64,000 nucleotides of DNA from Trileptium ribeirensis (GCA_030248225.1 JASANE010012276.1:1-64000), one strand, 5' to 3'; shown: positions 21,923 to 35,829, counted from the first letter of the stretch. A program made the numbers and translations. The notes: a model not told the origin generated them from the sequence alone.

Positions 21923-24632
21923 TGGATCCTTTTTTAAGTCAGCATTAATATATTTTGTACTTAAATGAAAATTTGTTTTAGTATTTGTAGTATTTTGTTT
22001 AAACTGAAATAAATCGGATTAATTTATCCGGGTAAACAAAAGCTCGAAGAAACTTCCGTTTTATTCCTGTTTTGTTCCAGCGAAAGTCATGAAAAGGTCA
22101 CATCATCCTCATTTTAAACCCCAAAACTGATTGCTGCAACTCCAGAGTTACCCTTTTTCAATAAAGACCGAAATGCTATTCATTAAGGTGGCTTCAATAG
22201 CAGGGCAGTGGCATAAATCTTTAATTCACCATTTTATTTCTGGCTTAAAAATCCTTCTGATTGTTAAACCGGTCAAATACAACTTAAGTATATACTATTA
22301 ATATAGATATATTTATATTTGATACTGATCTTTGTTTCGATTGAGCATAATTGATTTACAAACAGGTTGATGCTATGACAACTTAGAGACTTTTAATATT
22401 CGTGGAATTTTTTTAAATTTGGTTAATTTTGACGTGTTGACGACTGGATGATTGAATTTTGATAAGTAGTTCATGATTGCGTGTAGAAATGATAGGATTT
22501 TCATCATTGCTGGGTTTGTAACCCGTAGTTATTTGCAAAAAGTAAAGCGAGAAAGCGTTCTATATATGACTTATTCAAGTACTCATACATAAGTTTAAGC
22601 TTGGCAGAATCCGCATATTTGGAAGGGATCGCTCGTAGCCACTATATTATCGTCATTATTGGAATAATGTTAGGTGATTTGGAATGGCGTCGGAGATATA
22701 GGTAAGTGTTCGAACTCAAATAAAATTTTTGACCAGAGTGCACACCATTGGGGCGCTCTACATTCAGTGTGCGTGCAGTGTCATTGGGGTTGTGGGTTGG
22801 TCGACTTATTCGCGATAGCAATAGTTCACTGTGGCGTGAGTGTAGAGGTTTTAGTTCAGCTAAGCGACGGCGGCGCGATAGTAGGTAAACACTAAGTTGG
22901 CGACCAATGATTACATCGGTGATATGTGACATACACTACCTTAGAGTTTTTCTAAAAAAACATAACAGCATATCTAACTTCGATATTTTGCAAGTTATAC
23001 ACTAGCCGATATAAACGGTGATATAACTAGTTATATCAAAGTATTTCTTCTATGCTTGGAAACCAACGATGCTAACATATTTGGTTAATTAGAAGACTAC
23101 CCACCTAACACAAAATTGGAAGTGTGATGGTTTTTGTAGAAATTCCAACTATTGAAAAAAGACATTATAAAGCATTTTCTATTCATCACAATATGTAAGC
23201 TTTAGTATTACTATTTACACTCCATTTCGAAAGTGAAACAACCTTTTTCATCTAAGTAGCATAGATTACCGTATCGATAATTGTCGACATTTTGGAAGAG
23301 TGTGACGCACTGAAACTTTGCTTTTGTTATCCTTCTCGGTACATCATGGTAAACTTCTCCCTTACTCCAACCAGCAAAATACTGACATATTTGGGTATAA
23401 AAATAAGACCTATCGTGCCATGTTTTAAGGAAATGAGTTAGATCCCATCACGTTCTTGGATCACCATAATCACATTCACCATATGGTCTTCAACTATAAA
23501 ATTTACAGGATGATGTTATTGGACTACCGAATGTATGCACTGAAAGCTATTAAAAGCATAGGGGAAGGGCTGCGATTTGGTTTTCCAAAAACATGGAGAA
23601 ATCTGTGGTTCTAGAACTTACCGGACTTGATGTTTATGGGTCACCACATCGGTCTTGTTCTTAATGCGTGAAGCCGAAATCGAATCAACGCACCGCTAAC
23701 TATATCTACGAAGATCTGACAGATGCCAAGTCTTCAGGTGATAGGGTAATCGTTGGCTCTTAGTTCTATTATTTGGGCAAATGTCATTATGCTTCAATAT
23801 GTCGAGCTACAACATCTCGTAGACTTATGGTAGAATATCCAAGTATCTGATGTCAAGCCATTGGAGTTATTTTATAGTAAATGTTCAACTGAAGCTGAAA
23901 CGGCAGGGATTTAGTTTTAGGGCTTTGCTTATCTTTTTCTTAAACTTAGTTTTTGCCTCTAATAATTCTCGTTTTTTGCCAGAAATTCAGTTGAATGGTT
24001 GTTTTATAAACAAACGCGATGCAGTGAATTTGGAATTTGGTGGAATTTTGGCCATGTCTTTCCGGTTTGATACCAAGTTTCTCCAGCCACTCAGATATAC
24101 TATTGTAGTGTAGAATTGGTTCACTGTAAATTATTTCCATGTCTCATTAATTGCTTACTCTAAATGGTTTAAGGTCGCACGATATATAATTAGTGTCAGC
24201 CTTCCTGGATGAGGCGTTACTGTAAGAACCACCAGGTTGTTATCGCGAAGCAAAATTGCGAAACACCAGCAGGTAGATGTAATGGGTGATAGGCATTATA
24301 GGTTAAGCATGGTGGATTTATTAACACTGAGCCCGTTTACAACATATTTTTGGGGCGCGGCAAATATTTAGTTCGTGCGTGCTATGGAACCATTAGCTAA
24401 AGACCTAGTTGTTCTAACGCAAATAGCGAACATCGCATGCTGATGTGATTCATTTCTTCATACTCAATCTCACTGCCTCGAAATTTCATCCGAAGCTCAA
24501 TTTTCTACATCCACACTCTTATTAGTTTTGCAGATTAGTTGCAGAAGGTATATAATACGGTAACAAAAACCATATTATTTGTATCATCATTCTATCAAAA
24601 AGCAAAATGTATGAATGTAGAGTGGAAATAAA
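21923..24632. other. no assignable gene; several short frames and an old repeat fragment
   Basis: A frame open from about 22529 ends at a possible donor ATATAG|GTAAGTG (22702) but has no ATG until 22667. Overlapping ATG-initiated frames occur at 23850-24113 (plus) and 23946-24140 (minus), each plausible alone. Text near 23590-23650 resembles the interior of family C. None of these is strong enough to call. Confidence 0.3.
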
Positions 24633-24868
24633 ATGTATAAAACAAAAGTTGTAAATAGAATAGCTAAATATTATCAAAATGTGCCAAACAGCACGGCTGA
24701 TGCTTTGAGTCTTGATGGGTCAGATGATTTTACTGTTTGGGCAAGAACGGGCTTCAAGGGTTTATTATTGAGTAAATCCAAACGCAATGGCAACACATGT
24801 GAAAGTATTAGTCGTAACGAAACTGGAACACTTGGTGACGGAAACGTGTGGTTTCTAGAGAAAGATCG
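24633..24868 (+). CDS. candidate first coding exon ending in a GTAAGT donor
   Basis: The ATG at 24633 (context ATAAAATGT) opens 78 codons plus two bases, ending at GATCG|GTAAGTTT, a near-consensus donor. An in-frame TAG sits four codons upstream of the ATG and no pyrimidine tract is visible before it, which fits a first coding exon. The peptide is polar with a basic middle (LLLSKSKRNGNTCES) and acidic patches (SLDGSDDF), and ends GNVWFLEKD. No signal peptide, and no domain recognised. No downstream acceptor partner could be assigned with confidence. The 5'-truncated LINE at 25.9 kb would lie in the following intron. Confidence 0.4.
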
Positions 24869-25857
24869 GTAAGTTTAACTGCTACATTTATCAAATTTCG
24901 ACCCCTTCTTTTCTATATGTATTGGCGACACAGCTGGTAGATGTAGAAATTGGCGAACAACTTCGCTCGCAGCATTATCCAGGTTTCAGTTTAGTAGATA
25001 GAAAATGGGGATTTACCCCCTCAACACAAGTGGAGGAGTGTCAGATGGACCAGATGAAAAAACGTATATAGCATTTAAATCAAAATATAAACGTTTCCTT
25101 GGCAACTATACATCATCAACTTATAGAAGGTTATAATAATAGGGCAAATTAAACGGAATATGGATTGTTTTGTCGATTCTATATTTCTGTTCAGCAAGAT
25201 ACATAGCAACATGAGTATTCCAACGCCACATATATTTTAAATATTTCAGTAAATTTTTAAAACACAATAATGATGGCTAGTCACTGTTGGTTTCAGACAT
25301 GTTTGTATAACGCATGCGCAAACTTAAGATGTGCCGCCTACCATCGCCTTCTGTCAGTAGCGATTGGCAATCGTAAGTTCGGGTTCCAACCATCCATAAA
25401 CATACAAAAGAACACAAAATCGGTGTTTTGGACAATGCATCCAAAACGTTAAGAAACCAAATATTAGCCTAATCACAAAAAATCCTAAGACATAAACAAG
25501 TTAGTGATCGTTTATCGTTTGCACTAGTAAATTTATATTTGTTATCGAACTATAATACAACTTTTTATTATTTTGAAATCCACACACTACATGTGATGTT
25601 CGCGAACTATCGGTATTATCATCCATAACAGGATTTGTATTAGCGTAGCGAAAAACGTTAAATACAAGTCGCCATGTTGTGCACCGTCAAACGAGATCGT
25701 GCCAAAACAGTAAATAGGTGCATTCAGAGAGCTACACTACTTTGTAATCAATCGTTCAGCATTCGCGAACGAATTTTTTTGAATTTGGAATTGGCTAAGT
25801 GTAATGAGTGTTTTGTTCTCTGAAGTGTTTTCACATAGTATCAAAAGAGGAAGATAG
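24869..25857. other. probable intron; no assignable gene
   Basis: A 60-codon ATG frame at 25270-25452 is unsupported. Otherwise AT-rich. Confidence 0.35.
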
Positions 25858-26612
25858 GTGGTGCGGTGCTCTATGATGTCTTATGTAGTCCCAATCCTAG
25901 AATACGCATCATCTGTATGGTCGCCATGTACAGTAGGAAATATCGATAGGCTTGAAAATGTTCAGCGATATTTTACGAAACGTATTTTTGTCAGGGCACG
26001 CCTGCTGTACGCTTCGTATTTAGACAGACTTAAGTATCTCAACTTAGAGTTGAGACGCTTGCATAATGATTTAGTAGTTGTTTTCAAGTCAGTTAGAAAT
26101 TTTTCTGCTGGATATAAGGACCTGTTTGAATTGTCTTGTGTAACTTTCACAAGAGGTCATTATCTTAAAATTAAGAAACCACAACACAAAACTAACCCTT
26201 TGGATCATTTTCTAACAGTTCGAATCGTAAATACATGCAACCAACTACCAGTTATGGTAATGAATCAACCATTAATTAATACGTCTAGTCCGGATAATTT
26301 TAAGAAACTACTCGATAAAGTTTATTTACCCAGATTTTTTAAATTTGATCGAAATATGTAATCAGAAATATAAGTGGATATACCCCCTTTTTCTAATCTA
26401 ATTCGTTTATTGACTGGTCTTGTAAGTCATGTTTATTTAAATTTGCGCTATATGTTATTATATTTGCATAAGGCTGGCAGAGGATGTTGCAGTCAGACTA
26501 TTCCTTAATGGTTGGGCTCGCGATGATGGACTTAACTCCGGATGCAAAACCCTTCGAGCTGCAACATCCAATGACTGGAATAAACGATATACTACTACTA
26601 TTACTACTACTG
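25858..26612 (+). mobile_element. 5'-truncated non-LTR retrotransposon (CR1/L2/Jockey-like LINE) with intact ORF end
   Basis: The frame 25858-26361 (167 codons) is the C-terminal end of a LINE ORF2-type reverse transcriptase. Residues 8-23 (MSYVVPILEYASSVWS) are the thumb-region motif YV.P.LEYAS.VWSP, followed by a D(R)LE.VQR.FTKRI stretch (ENVQRYFTKRI) and later FTRGHYLKIKKP, then R.VN..N.LP near the end. All are familiar in CR1, L2 and Jockey-clade elements. It starts abruptly without the catalytic YADD region, as expected from 5' truncation during target-primed reverse transcription. A ~240 bp 3' UTR ends in a TACTACTATTACTACTAC tail at about 26590-26612. The frame has no stops or visible frameshifts, so the copy is fairly young. 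Confidence 0.85.
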
Positions 26613-29319
26613 AATGAAGATTCGATTTGCGTGTTTGCTATCGTAATCGTTATTCAGTTGCTCATTTTCTATTTTCAATAGAGCAGTATGGAATAAAATT
26701 CTGTAATAACATGAAATGTTCACAACTCAGACGCACCGTTGAGTAATTAAATTTTTAATTTCTTTAATTTCTATATTATGCCACAAGTTTTACACTGTGT
26801 ACTCAATAATTTCTTCGAAGTAAACATATACCAAGCTGCTTTCATATTGTGTTTGAGTAATTATGCTATGTGCATACAATTTTAGATTAATTATTCCGGA
26901 AAGTCAACAAATCTAATTTCTGTATAAAGATTATATTAACTAGATCTTTGTTTTACGGTCAAAAGTTTTTATTTAATTTTAACATCCTGTGCTCAAACGA
27001 GAATACGAAGGACTGATGGATGCTAAAAATAACCAACTACATTAAGTAATGCGCTCGGCATACAATTTCAAATGTTAAAATTATCATTAAAAGGCAGCAG
27101 AATTTGATTTATATGCAGAGTCTGCATTGAGGTGATGTTTCTTTCATAGTCAAATATTTGTTAAAATTTTTTTAAAATACTATTCACCCACTTATGTGCT
27201 AACGACGAATGGACAATAAACATCCCCAACCGCCGTCAGTAGTTGGGCTTTGCATGTTTCAGTACTATCACAGAGCTGTTACAAAAATTTATGATATATT
27301 TGGTGGAAATATAACTCAACAGCAAAATGTCCAATCGGATATATATCTGAAAACGTTCTAATCGACGTGATCTTGTCCCGTTTCTACTGAAATATCTTTT
27401 TGGCTGTTTTACTTTATGTCAGTATTCTGGATTAGTTTTAATATGTGGAGCTCTAGAAAAATTAAGCTAATCTTACTGAAGTTGCTTTTAGTAATGGCTA
27501 TTAAGGCTTTGTATGTATGTGACTATAAAAATTCTGTATCTGTTCCCAAACGGGAAGCAACATAGGATTTATCGTTCATGCAATCTGTTAATTGGATTTC
27601 CTATTTTAAGCATGTCTTTTGCGAAATTGCACATTAAGTAAAAATCTCCAATTTTAATATCATAATCAGACGGTACTTTGTTTAATGTTTTCTACTGCAT
27701 CCTGTATCAAATCTTCAGTGTTAAAATTAGCTCAAAATTTCCGCTAACATCAGTTTTTTACGGTTACAAACGTATCATCTACCCCGGAGCTGGTATTAAA
27801 TTTCCACTTTTGTCTAAAAATTAACTGCTACTTTTAGCACATTTTACAAAAAGATTGTAATCAACTAATATTCATTGATGGAACCAAACCATAAAATTAT
27901 ACGTTTACCAATTAATTATGTTGAAAATTCAAAATAAAGCATCGAAAAATAATGCATTTCCAGAGTAAGTCTGCCACTGGTTGGGTTTGGCTGCTGAACA
28001 GAATCCGGCTTGTTGTGCAGTAACGTCCAGTCATTCGCGGACTATGAACCAATATCAGTAATAAGTTAAGCACTGTCTATGCAGCTCCGCTAATTGTTTT
28101 AGCAATATTACCATTGCTCTATCTGCCGTTACGTACTATTAGAGGTAATTATTAAATTAGTGGATACGATTATAGTTTTTTAAGAATTTAATATGCTCAT
28201 ATCTGATAATATCCAAGAAAATTTTGACATTGGTGTATTCAATCTATGCTTTATCTCTCATTCATTAAATGGTATGTACACAAGTATATATTTTATTTAC
28301 GTGTACTGAAATACTTGGCGCTGATGTAACATTTTATTGCAGTTAAAGACAGCGTTCAACCAAAAAGTACTCACATGTAAATTGACATAGCAACGTTCCA
28401 AAACCTATACAATCTAGAGTCATGTACTGTTAAAATTTAAGTAGCACACAAGAATATATGTTTTAACTAAAAACAGGCGAATTTTGAAAAAATATCAAAG
28501 CTCAGATATCGAAACGTAACCACTTCTTTGAATAAAATGTTTGGTCTTTATCCTATAGCCCGTGGTTAGAATCAAAATGTGCAGTACATTTTGTTCCAGT
28601 GAAGGTTCTTGGAACTTTGCACATGCTGATGCTTTCTAGTAATAAACTTTAAATTCCCAATGTTATAACAATCTTGACATTCATTTGGCTTCATATTAAA
28701 CTATCTGTTAGTAATATTTTCGATTTTATAACGAAAATATCTTTTTTCTAGCATCTAGTTCGTCTTTAGTTTGAAACCTCATGTGTGCCATGTGGGTTAC
28801 TTTCGCTGTGTGAAGTTAGTTCGCTATGTAAACAAATTTCTACTTTGCAGACAGTTCGTCCACGAGCCAAATATTTCTCTTTCATATATGGTTTTTTCTG
28901 ACTTATATTTTATATCTCGCTCAGCTTTGAGGCATACAAAAACTGTGTCCTATTATAAAACTGTAGAAAGCCATATGTAAATTTGTCGCCACTTAAGGCA
29001 AGATTTAGCGATACCTCGACTGATTCGGGTTTTTAAATATTGAGATTTCGCCAAGGTAGATTCAAAACCTTTAAACTGTGTGATGAGTGGCACTTATGTT
29101 AAAACCCAATGTGTGCTGAAAAATCGTGAAACACTTGCTTGGAGGATAAAATTATTCGTCCTTTCAGAATGCTCCAAACATACAATGACTTGTCAGTATC
29201 TGCGGTTAAAATTCCTCTACTTTATGTTCTTTACATAATATTGTTCACGACGAATCCATAGTTTGCACCATACCTTTATAATGGTCCTCGACTTGTAATG
29301 AACTATCGGTCAGCCGTAA
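26613..29319. other. no assignable gene
   Basis: AT-rich with no convincing frame or repeat. Frame 28771-28980 has no support beyond length. Confidence 0.4.
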
Positions 29320-29560
29320 GTTATAATATATGCATGAAATATATAATGTATTACGATATTACATAATTATTATAATTTTAATACATGTTATAATTTTATT
29401 ACATCATTATATATATATTATAAAATAAATATATAGTACGCAATTGTATATTAATTATTATATATCACATATTATACATAAATTATTATGTATATGAATA
29501 TCCTATACCATGATTATATTTTACAATTATAAAATTGCTTTATGTGGTTATAATTATATT
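29320..29560. repeat. AT-only low-complexity region
   Basis: About 240 bp of almost pure A and T with many TATA, TTAT and ATAATT runs and small inverted repeats. No coding potential. Confidence 0.8.
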
Positions 29561-30814
29561 GTGCCGACTTATCCATGTTTTCTGAATAATGTACAAATAA
29601 TTCATGCTCCAGGTCTGGTTTTTACACACTGGTTACATAAGACATTGATGAGAAGATTGGTCGAGAGGAAAACCTGATGTATGCGTCATGTATTGCATTG
29701 TAATATATCTGTTTGATCATTATGTCTATCTGAAACTTTGTACGATTTCTGTATTATGTGTCAGGTACGACTTTTTATAATGTGGTTTAACAGAATGATG
29801 TGTACCATTGACGACTGTCGTATGGCTGTATTTCTTATGTATATGCATGTGCGATTTTGTTTTGGATGTAGTATTTTAAATTGCGTGTACGAGGCATGTA
29901 TGAAAATCTCACATTGCAGTTACAATTTTGAAAACATCTCCCAACACTGTAACTTAAAATCAAGCAAATTTGGCCAGTACGGACAGGGGGCTGGTTTGGG
30001 CATATGCGGATCCTGGAACGTTGTAGATTACTCATACCAAATTTACCTTCATTAGAATAATTGTTTAAGAAGTAACGAACGCCATCATCTCGGACATTTC
30101 TGGCAATAAAGAATCTCACAAATTCTTGATTACGTTTAGGAGAGTGTAAAGCAATATAAAATTTTAAAATTTGTGTGCCAGGGCTATAGTCTAGTTACCT
30201 ATCGGATTCGAGTGTAAGCCTTTGGTGGCTTAACTATTACACTAACATGAGCTTAAATGTAAGCGTATTTCTGCTGGATTTTCCTAAAATTGTTTTGAAT
30301 TTGGGATTCCGAGAATTTCAAAGAGGTTCTTTAACGCAAAAATTTAAGTTTAAGTTAAAGAGCGAAATTTTGAATTCTAAAAATTTCTAGCTCTTAACTA
30401 CACAAATCTAGCTTTAGAAAAATTCCTAGGTTTTGGGTCCCACATATTAGTTTATATAAAGGCTTGCACCGTGAGCTTAGGGATTCAGTTTCGTTCAATC
30501 AGTGAACAAGTTAGCGTATGCAATTTGTCTGTAAATCATTGCAATCGGAAAATTGCATGTCTATCCTGTTGTAACGTGTTTATTTTCTTGATTATATGTA
30601 TTCATGGTTTACGTTGTGTTTTGGTTTAGTAAAATACGGGTTGTAATAAACTCGAATAGAACCTATAATGCGTGCCTTGCAAATAAAATAAATAAAAATC
30701 TCTCAATAATTCTGAATCAAAAACAGAGCTTCAAGTTGTAAATTGCCTTTTATCAGACAAGTACCCAATTGACACATTACTAGTAAAACTTGAATTGAGC
30801 TACCATTACCTTTA
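29561..30814. other. no assignable gene
   Basis: Opposed frames at 29738-30055 and 29835-30119 overlap and lack supporting signals. Nothing recognised. Confidence 0.35.
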
Positions 30815-32010
30815 GTTAGAACTCTAAGACTAATATATCTTATTGTTTTATGTTTCATCGTCCGTAGATCACGTTGTTTTCAATATGTGTCACCTTTGAC
30901 ATTAAATAAATATTTTCTAACAAATTTAGCCTTAGTTAGAACTCTAGCGAGCTACAATCTATTATTGTTTTATGTTAATAGTTCATGGTCGTAAGATCAC
31001 GTTGTTTTGGATGTGTGACCTTTGACATTAAATGAATATTTTCTAACAATTTAGCCTTAGTTAGAACTCTAGCGAGCTACAATATATTATTGTTTTATGT
31101 TCATGGTCCGTAAGATCACGTTGTTTTGGATGTGTGACCTTTGACATTAAATGAATATTTTCTAACAATTTAGCCTTCAGTTAGAACTCTAGCGAGCTAC
31201 AATATATTATTGTTTTATGTTCATGGTCCGTAAGATCACGTTGTTTTGGATGTGTGACCTTTGACATTAAATGAATATTTTCTAACAATTTAGCCTTAGT
31301 TAGAACTCTAGCGAGCTACAATATATTATTGTTTTATGTTCATGGTCCGTAAGATCACGTTGTTTTGGATGTGTGACCTTTGACATTAAATGAATATTTT
31401 CTAACAATTTAGCCTTAGTTAGAACTCTAGCGAGCTACAATATATTATTGTTTTATGTTCATGGTCCGTAAGATCACGTTGTTTTGGATGTGTGACCTTT
31501 GACATTAAATGAATATTTTCTAACAATTTAGCCTTAGTTAGAACTCTAGCGAGCTACAATATATTATTGTTTTATGTTCATGGTCCGTAAGATCACGTTG
31601 TTTTGGATGTGTGACCTTTGACATTAAATGAATATTTTCTAACAATTTAGCCTTAGTTAGAACTCTAGCGAGCTACAATATATTATTGTTTTATGTTCAT
31701 GGTCCGTAAGATCACGTTGTTTTGGATGTGTGACCTTTGACATTAAATGAATATTTTCTAACAATTTAGCCTTAGTTAGAACTCTAGCGAGCTACAATAT
31801 ATTATTGTTTTATGTTCATGGTCCGTAAGATAACGTTGTTTTGGATGTGTGACCTTTGACATTAAATGAATATTTTCTAACAATTTAGCCTTAGTTAGAA
31901 CTCTAGCGAGCTACAATATATTATTGTTTTATGTTCATGGTCCGTAAGATCACGTTGTTTTGGATGTGTGACCTTTGACATTAAATGAATATTTTCTAAC
32001 AATTTAGTTG
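30815..32010. repeat. tandem array of ten units, 119-125 bp, with DR1-like motif
   Basis: Units begin GTTAGAACTCTA at 30815, 30935, 31060, 31180, 31299, 31418, 31537, 31656, 31775 and 31894. The first spacings are 120, 125, 120 and 119, then 119 throughout. The first two units are diverged and the rest are nearly identical; single differences include AGATAACG for AGATCACG near 31830. Nine units contain TGACCTTTGACA, the reverse of TGTCAAAGGTCA, which fits a direct repeat of AGGTCA-like half-sites spaced by one base (DR1). The array stops abruptly at AATTTAG|TTGACTTG. Confidence 0.95.
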
Positions 32011-32990
32011 ACTTGTTTCAAACCGATTAATTAGTACAGTGGATGAATCTGGTAAATTTTTTTGATTCAAACTTCCAATCTTTTGGGTCAGAAGTTCGCG
32101 TTAGATTTTGCAAAACTTGGACATTAATTTTTGGAATATCTGAGGATTTCCTATTTTTCCAGCGTATCATATATATCAATACTTTGTATGATATTATTAT
32201 TTTGGACTATATTAAAACTACAAGAGGCCAGATCTTTTTTCGAATTGAATCTTTGCTCCTAAGTTAACGTGGCTTGCCATGGCCAACGGATAATTATATA
32301 ATACTGTATACATGTTCATGGATCCATGTAATGCTAATCCCCTACAACTGCCAACGCTACCTTTTCGGTTATCTGCGCACAATTGTGGAAAAAAACAATA
32401 ATAATAAAAATTGATAAAATACATGCTCAAGCATACAATATTCGTAATACATGATGTAAGCTAGGGCAAGCCTATGCCTGCTTGGGTTCCTTTACCTTAC
32501 CCTGAGGAGCCAGTCAATTATTTAAATTTATTTCGCAAAATGTGCACATATATTTTGATTACGTTCTTTTTCCTCATGTCGATCCGGCAAACTTCGTAGA
32601 CGATTTTATGTTCTATAATATCCCAAAGCTGTTTACAAACGTATGGTAAGGTTACAGCCAAAATCCACAAGACGGTACTATCTCCTGGACATGTTCTACG
32701 AAAGGTGATTCGGCAAAACGCGTATACCTTTCTGGCGATGTATAATGCGACGCGGAGTTCCCTTCAATAACCGCGTATTCCAGTTAAAATAGTTATTTTA
32801 GAGGCGACCGTCTGAAACTATCTCTTCCAATACCGTACAATCCAGGTTTTTCTAGGGGGTCCAACGACAGTGGGCCAGTTTCCTGTAGTATGCCTGCCAG
32901 CGCGGAGTAAAACCATCCATAAGGGCTGCCAGATACAGACAAAGCTGCACATGACCAAATAAAACCATATACATATACATAAACATATAT
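32011..32990. other. no assignable gene
   Basis: A 74-codon ATG frame at 32043-32267 starts 33 bp after the array but has a biased, hydrophobic composition and no splice signals. A minus frame at 32818-33153 ends in GPPRKTWIVRYW, faintly like LINE-associated text but too short to call. Confidence 0.3.
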
Positions 32991-33520
32991 GTGCGAGTAA
33001 ACTTAAGGTTACCCCACCAACCGTCCTATTTTGTAAATTTACACAAAAATTGTTACGTAACACATTTTGGTTAATTGAAATTCGGCTTAAAGCTATTCGC
33101 CACCACAGCGTTCGCAATTGAAATATAACCATGTTGTGGTCGCGAAAATTCAAATAGAATTACCCAAATTTTTGAATATGAAAATTTCTCGCAATTGAAT
33201 TAAACCGGTTTTGTTCGCGAACGATAAGTGAAGGATCTATCACATAGTGACGTCCCTAATGCATTAAGTTTATTCGATAACACTTAATAATCCAAATATA
33301 AATGATAGACATTAGGGAACCACCGAATTTCTGAAACTGAAAACACCGAAATTCTGTTCGAGCACAAGGTCTAATTTCTGAGACTTGAATTTGATTTTAA
33401 CAGTTTCCAGTCAGTGAAAGACAGAATGAAATTCAATCTTTTCAATAAAAACAGTTTTTGAATCAATATCGATAATCATCAAATAGGATGTTGGCGGGTG
33501 CACCTTAAGCTTACTCACAC
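32991..33520. mobile_element. family A MITE-like element, copy 3
   Basis: Left end GTGCGAGTAAACTTAAGG, right end in reverse GTGTGAGTAAGCTTAAGG, both continuing through CCACCAAC-like and GTCCTATTTTG/ATCCTATTTG text. The interior matches copy 2 in order (ATTCGGCTTAAAG, GTTCGCGAACGATAAG, GACGTCCCTAATGCATTA). About 530 bp, non-coding. Confidence 0.65.
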
Positions 33521-35829
33521 AATACTCATATATCTATAAAATATATGATATATATTTAATAAGATAATAAACAATAACCCAAAATGGCAGCAGAAGAAGG
33601 TCGAACACACTAAAATTTTGTTCGAAAGAAGTACAAACTGGGTCCCTAATCAAGTGTGCGGCCGCCTACTACACTACTTAGCTATGTTGTAGTCTTATTC
33701 GCCACTACTAGAACCCTTAGTCATCATTTTCTAATGCAATAGGGTTTTTCACCAATTACCATTGCAGTTTACTTTTCCCCCTCCCCATGATTAATGTTTT
33801 TACGTAGAAATTCAGAGCGTTTGTCTCTCTCCGTTTCACCTTCGCATGCGAGGTACTAGTTGTTATTCCCACAAGTTTTAGCTTAAAGGTGTAGGTGTAT
33901 TGTTCTGCTGACTTTTCTGAACGTAACTATGATGACAGAAATAACACACAAATTATTACTAATGATTGTTATAATATCCAACAACACATAACAGATATAT
34001 TGACGTGCTCGGTATTCTATTTAGGTGTGTAATAATATTGTTTATTTTCGATGGATTCTAATACAAGTCATTCGTAATCTGCGCACAGTTTGCCTTCATA
34101 TGGCTACAGGTTTCTTGTTAGGGTTAGTTTCTACAGAATTACTTAAGATATAAATTGGTAGTGCTTTATCAAATTTTGATAATTTTTTCAAAATCACAGT
34201 AAGCTTTCATTACGCATAATAAATATACGTAACTCCGGAATAACTAAAATAAATTATTCGTATGTTACAAATCAGTTTAGTAGTCTTTGTATTAATGTAT
34301 GTATTTGTGCTATACGCGAGGGCAATCTAACGATGGTTATATATTTTTATCTTTTTGCGATACATAAACAAATACCAAATGGAATTCAGTATAACGCGCG
34401 AAGTTATCAAGAAATTATCAACTTCACCATACACAGCTATGAAATTCGACACCAGTTATGTGTTTCTGATCATTAGTTTTGCGCAAAAAATAGACAAATG
34501 GTCGTGCCGCTACTACATAAATTCATAATAAATATATCGTCAATATGTCTGTCGTATTTGTTTTTATAGTTGTCTTTTCATTTGTTTAGGACTATGAGCG
34601 TGCCATCTTGCATATTAGACGTATTGGCTTACATCGTGATATCACTTTGACCGAAAAATTACAGATCTATAGTAAATTTGAGTACCAAATATTTAGCCGT
34701 TTTACCCACAATTGGTTCGATACGAACCTTATGTTTACATTGGGAAACGTTACGTTACCTGAGTTTATCGTATACTGTAGGTTCACGGTAATGTAAGCGA
34801 TATTGCTCACTCGCTTTGCAAGGTTCCTGAAATAACTGATGAACAGCAGCGAAATAATTTTTACTGGCATGTGTAAATGACTCGCAGTTAAACGATAAAT
34901 ATTCAATTTAGAGACACAGTGAAAGATATATACGAAATCCTTATTAATTCATGCATGAAATTGCTAAGACCGCAACACAAAATTTGTGGACTTACTTTCT
35001 CACAGTTTCTGCAAAAAAGTTATAATACATGACTCGCATGAGGAACAAATCTCGCATTTGAGAGAATACTTTTACAATATATTTGACATATAAATTATTT
35101 TATAAATACTCCGAATAATCTAAAACAAAGCGAAAAACTGAGTATAAATTTTATTCTTACATGTGGAAAACCAATGTGCCAAAATTTTGGTAAAAACAAG
35201 GAAATATTTTGGAATTTCTTCAAATTTATGGGTAAGAAATAGTCTCAATGTAAGTTGGGAAACATTTCTCATATGGTTGATTTTCCAATATCTTGCAGCC
35301 TGACATCAAATCTTCTGCCTACAGTTCTTTTAAAAAATGTAATTCTTAATGATTTTGGCACTAATAGTATCCATACTGAATGTTCCAACTGCTGTTATAT
35401 CAGAAACCGTCATTGTAGATTATGTAGTTGTAAAAATTCGCATTAACTATGTTATAAAACTATGGAGCTAAGAAATACCAAATATATAATTTATATTTCT
35501 GGTCAGAAACCAAAAGGGTTACAACCGATCTATCAATATTCTTGTCTAATACGCTCCTTCCGTGTGAAAACAGTTGAAAATATATTTTTACTTGGAAAAA
35601 TACCTTCCATAACCGGTCAACTATCATCAGTCGTTAATAAAAATTATTCCATAAAATATGCTATTTTTTAATTCGTTATTCTTAATCACGTTCAAACTAC
35701 TTAGTGGCTCTTCATTTGTAACCAACAACTAAAACTGGGTGAATTTAACGTGTTTACTCTCTGTCTACCAGTTGTTTTAATAGCGTGTTTCCTTAATTTT
35801 TGCCTTTGGCAAAGACAATAAATTTCATG
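33521..35829. other. no assignable gene
   Basis: AT-rich. Frames at 34608-34906, 35255-35446 and 35462-35671 lack start or splice support. Confidence 0.4.

Noticed and set aside
22642..22932. 96-codon minus frame and the overlapping plus frame
   Set aside because: Both strands are open over the same bases, no start or splice support, and no conserved motif.
23946..24140. Minus-strand ORF with SISEWLEKLGI, faintly like the start of a SAM domain
   Set aside because: The similarity covers about ten residues and then fails; an equally plausible ORF overlaps on the other strand.
32818..33153. Minus frame ending GPPRKTWIVRYW, like LINE-associated text
   Set aside because: Only a few residues match and no other reverse-transcriptase motif is present.
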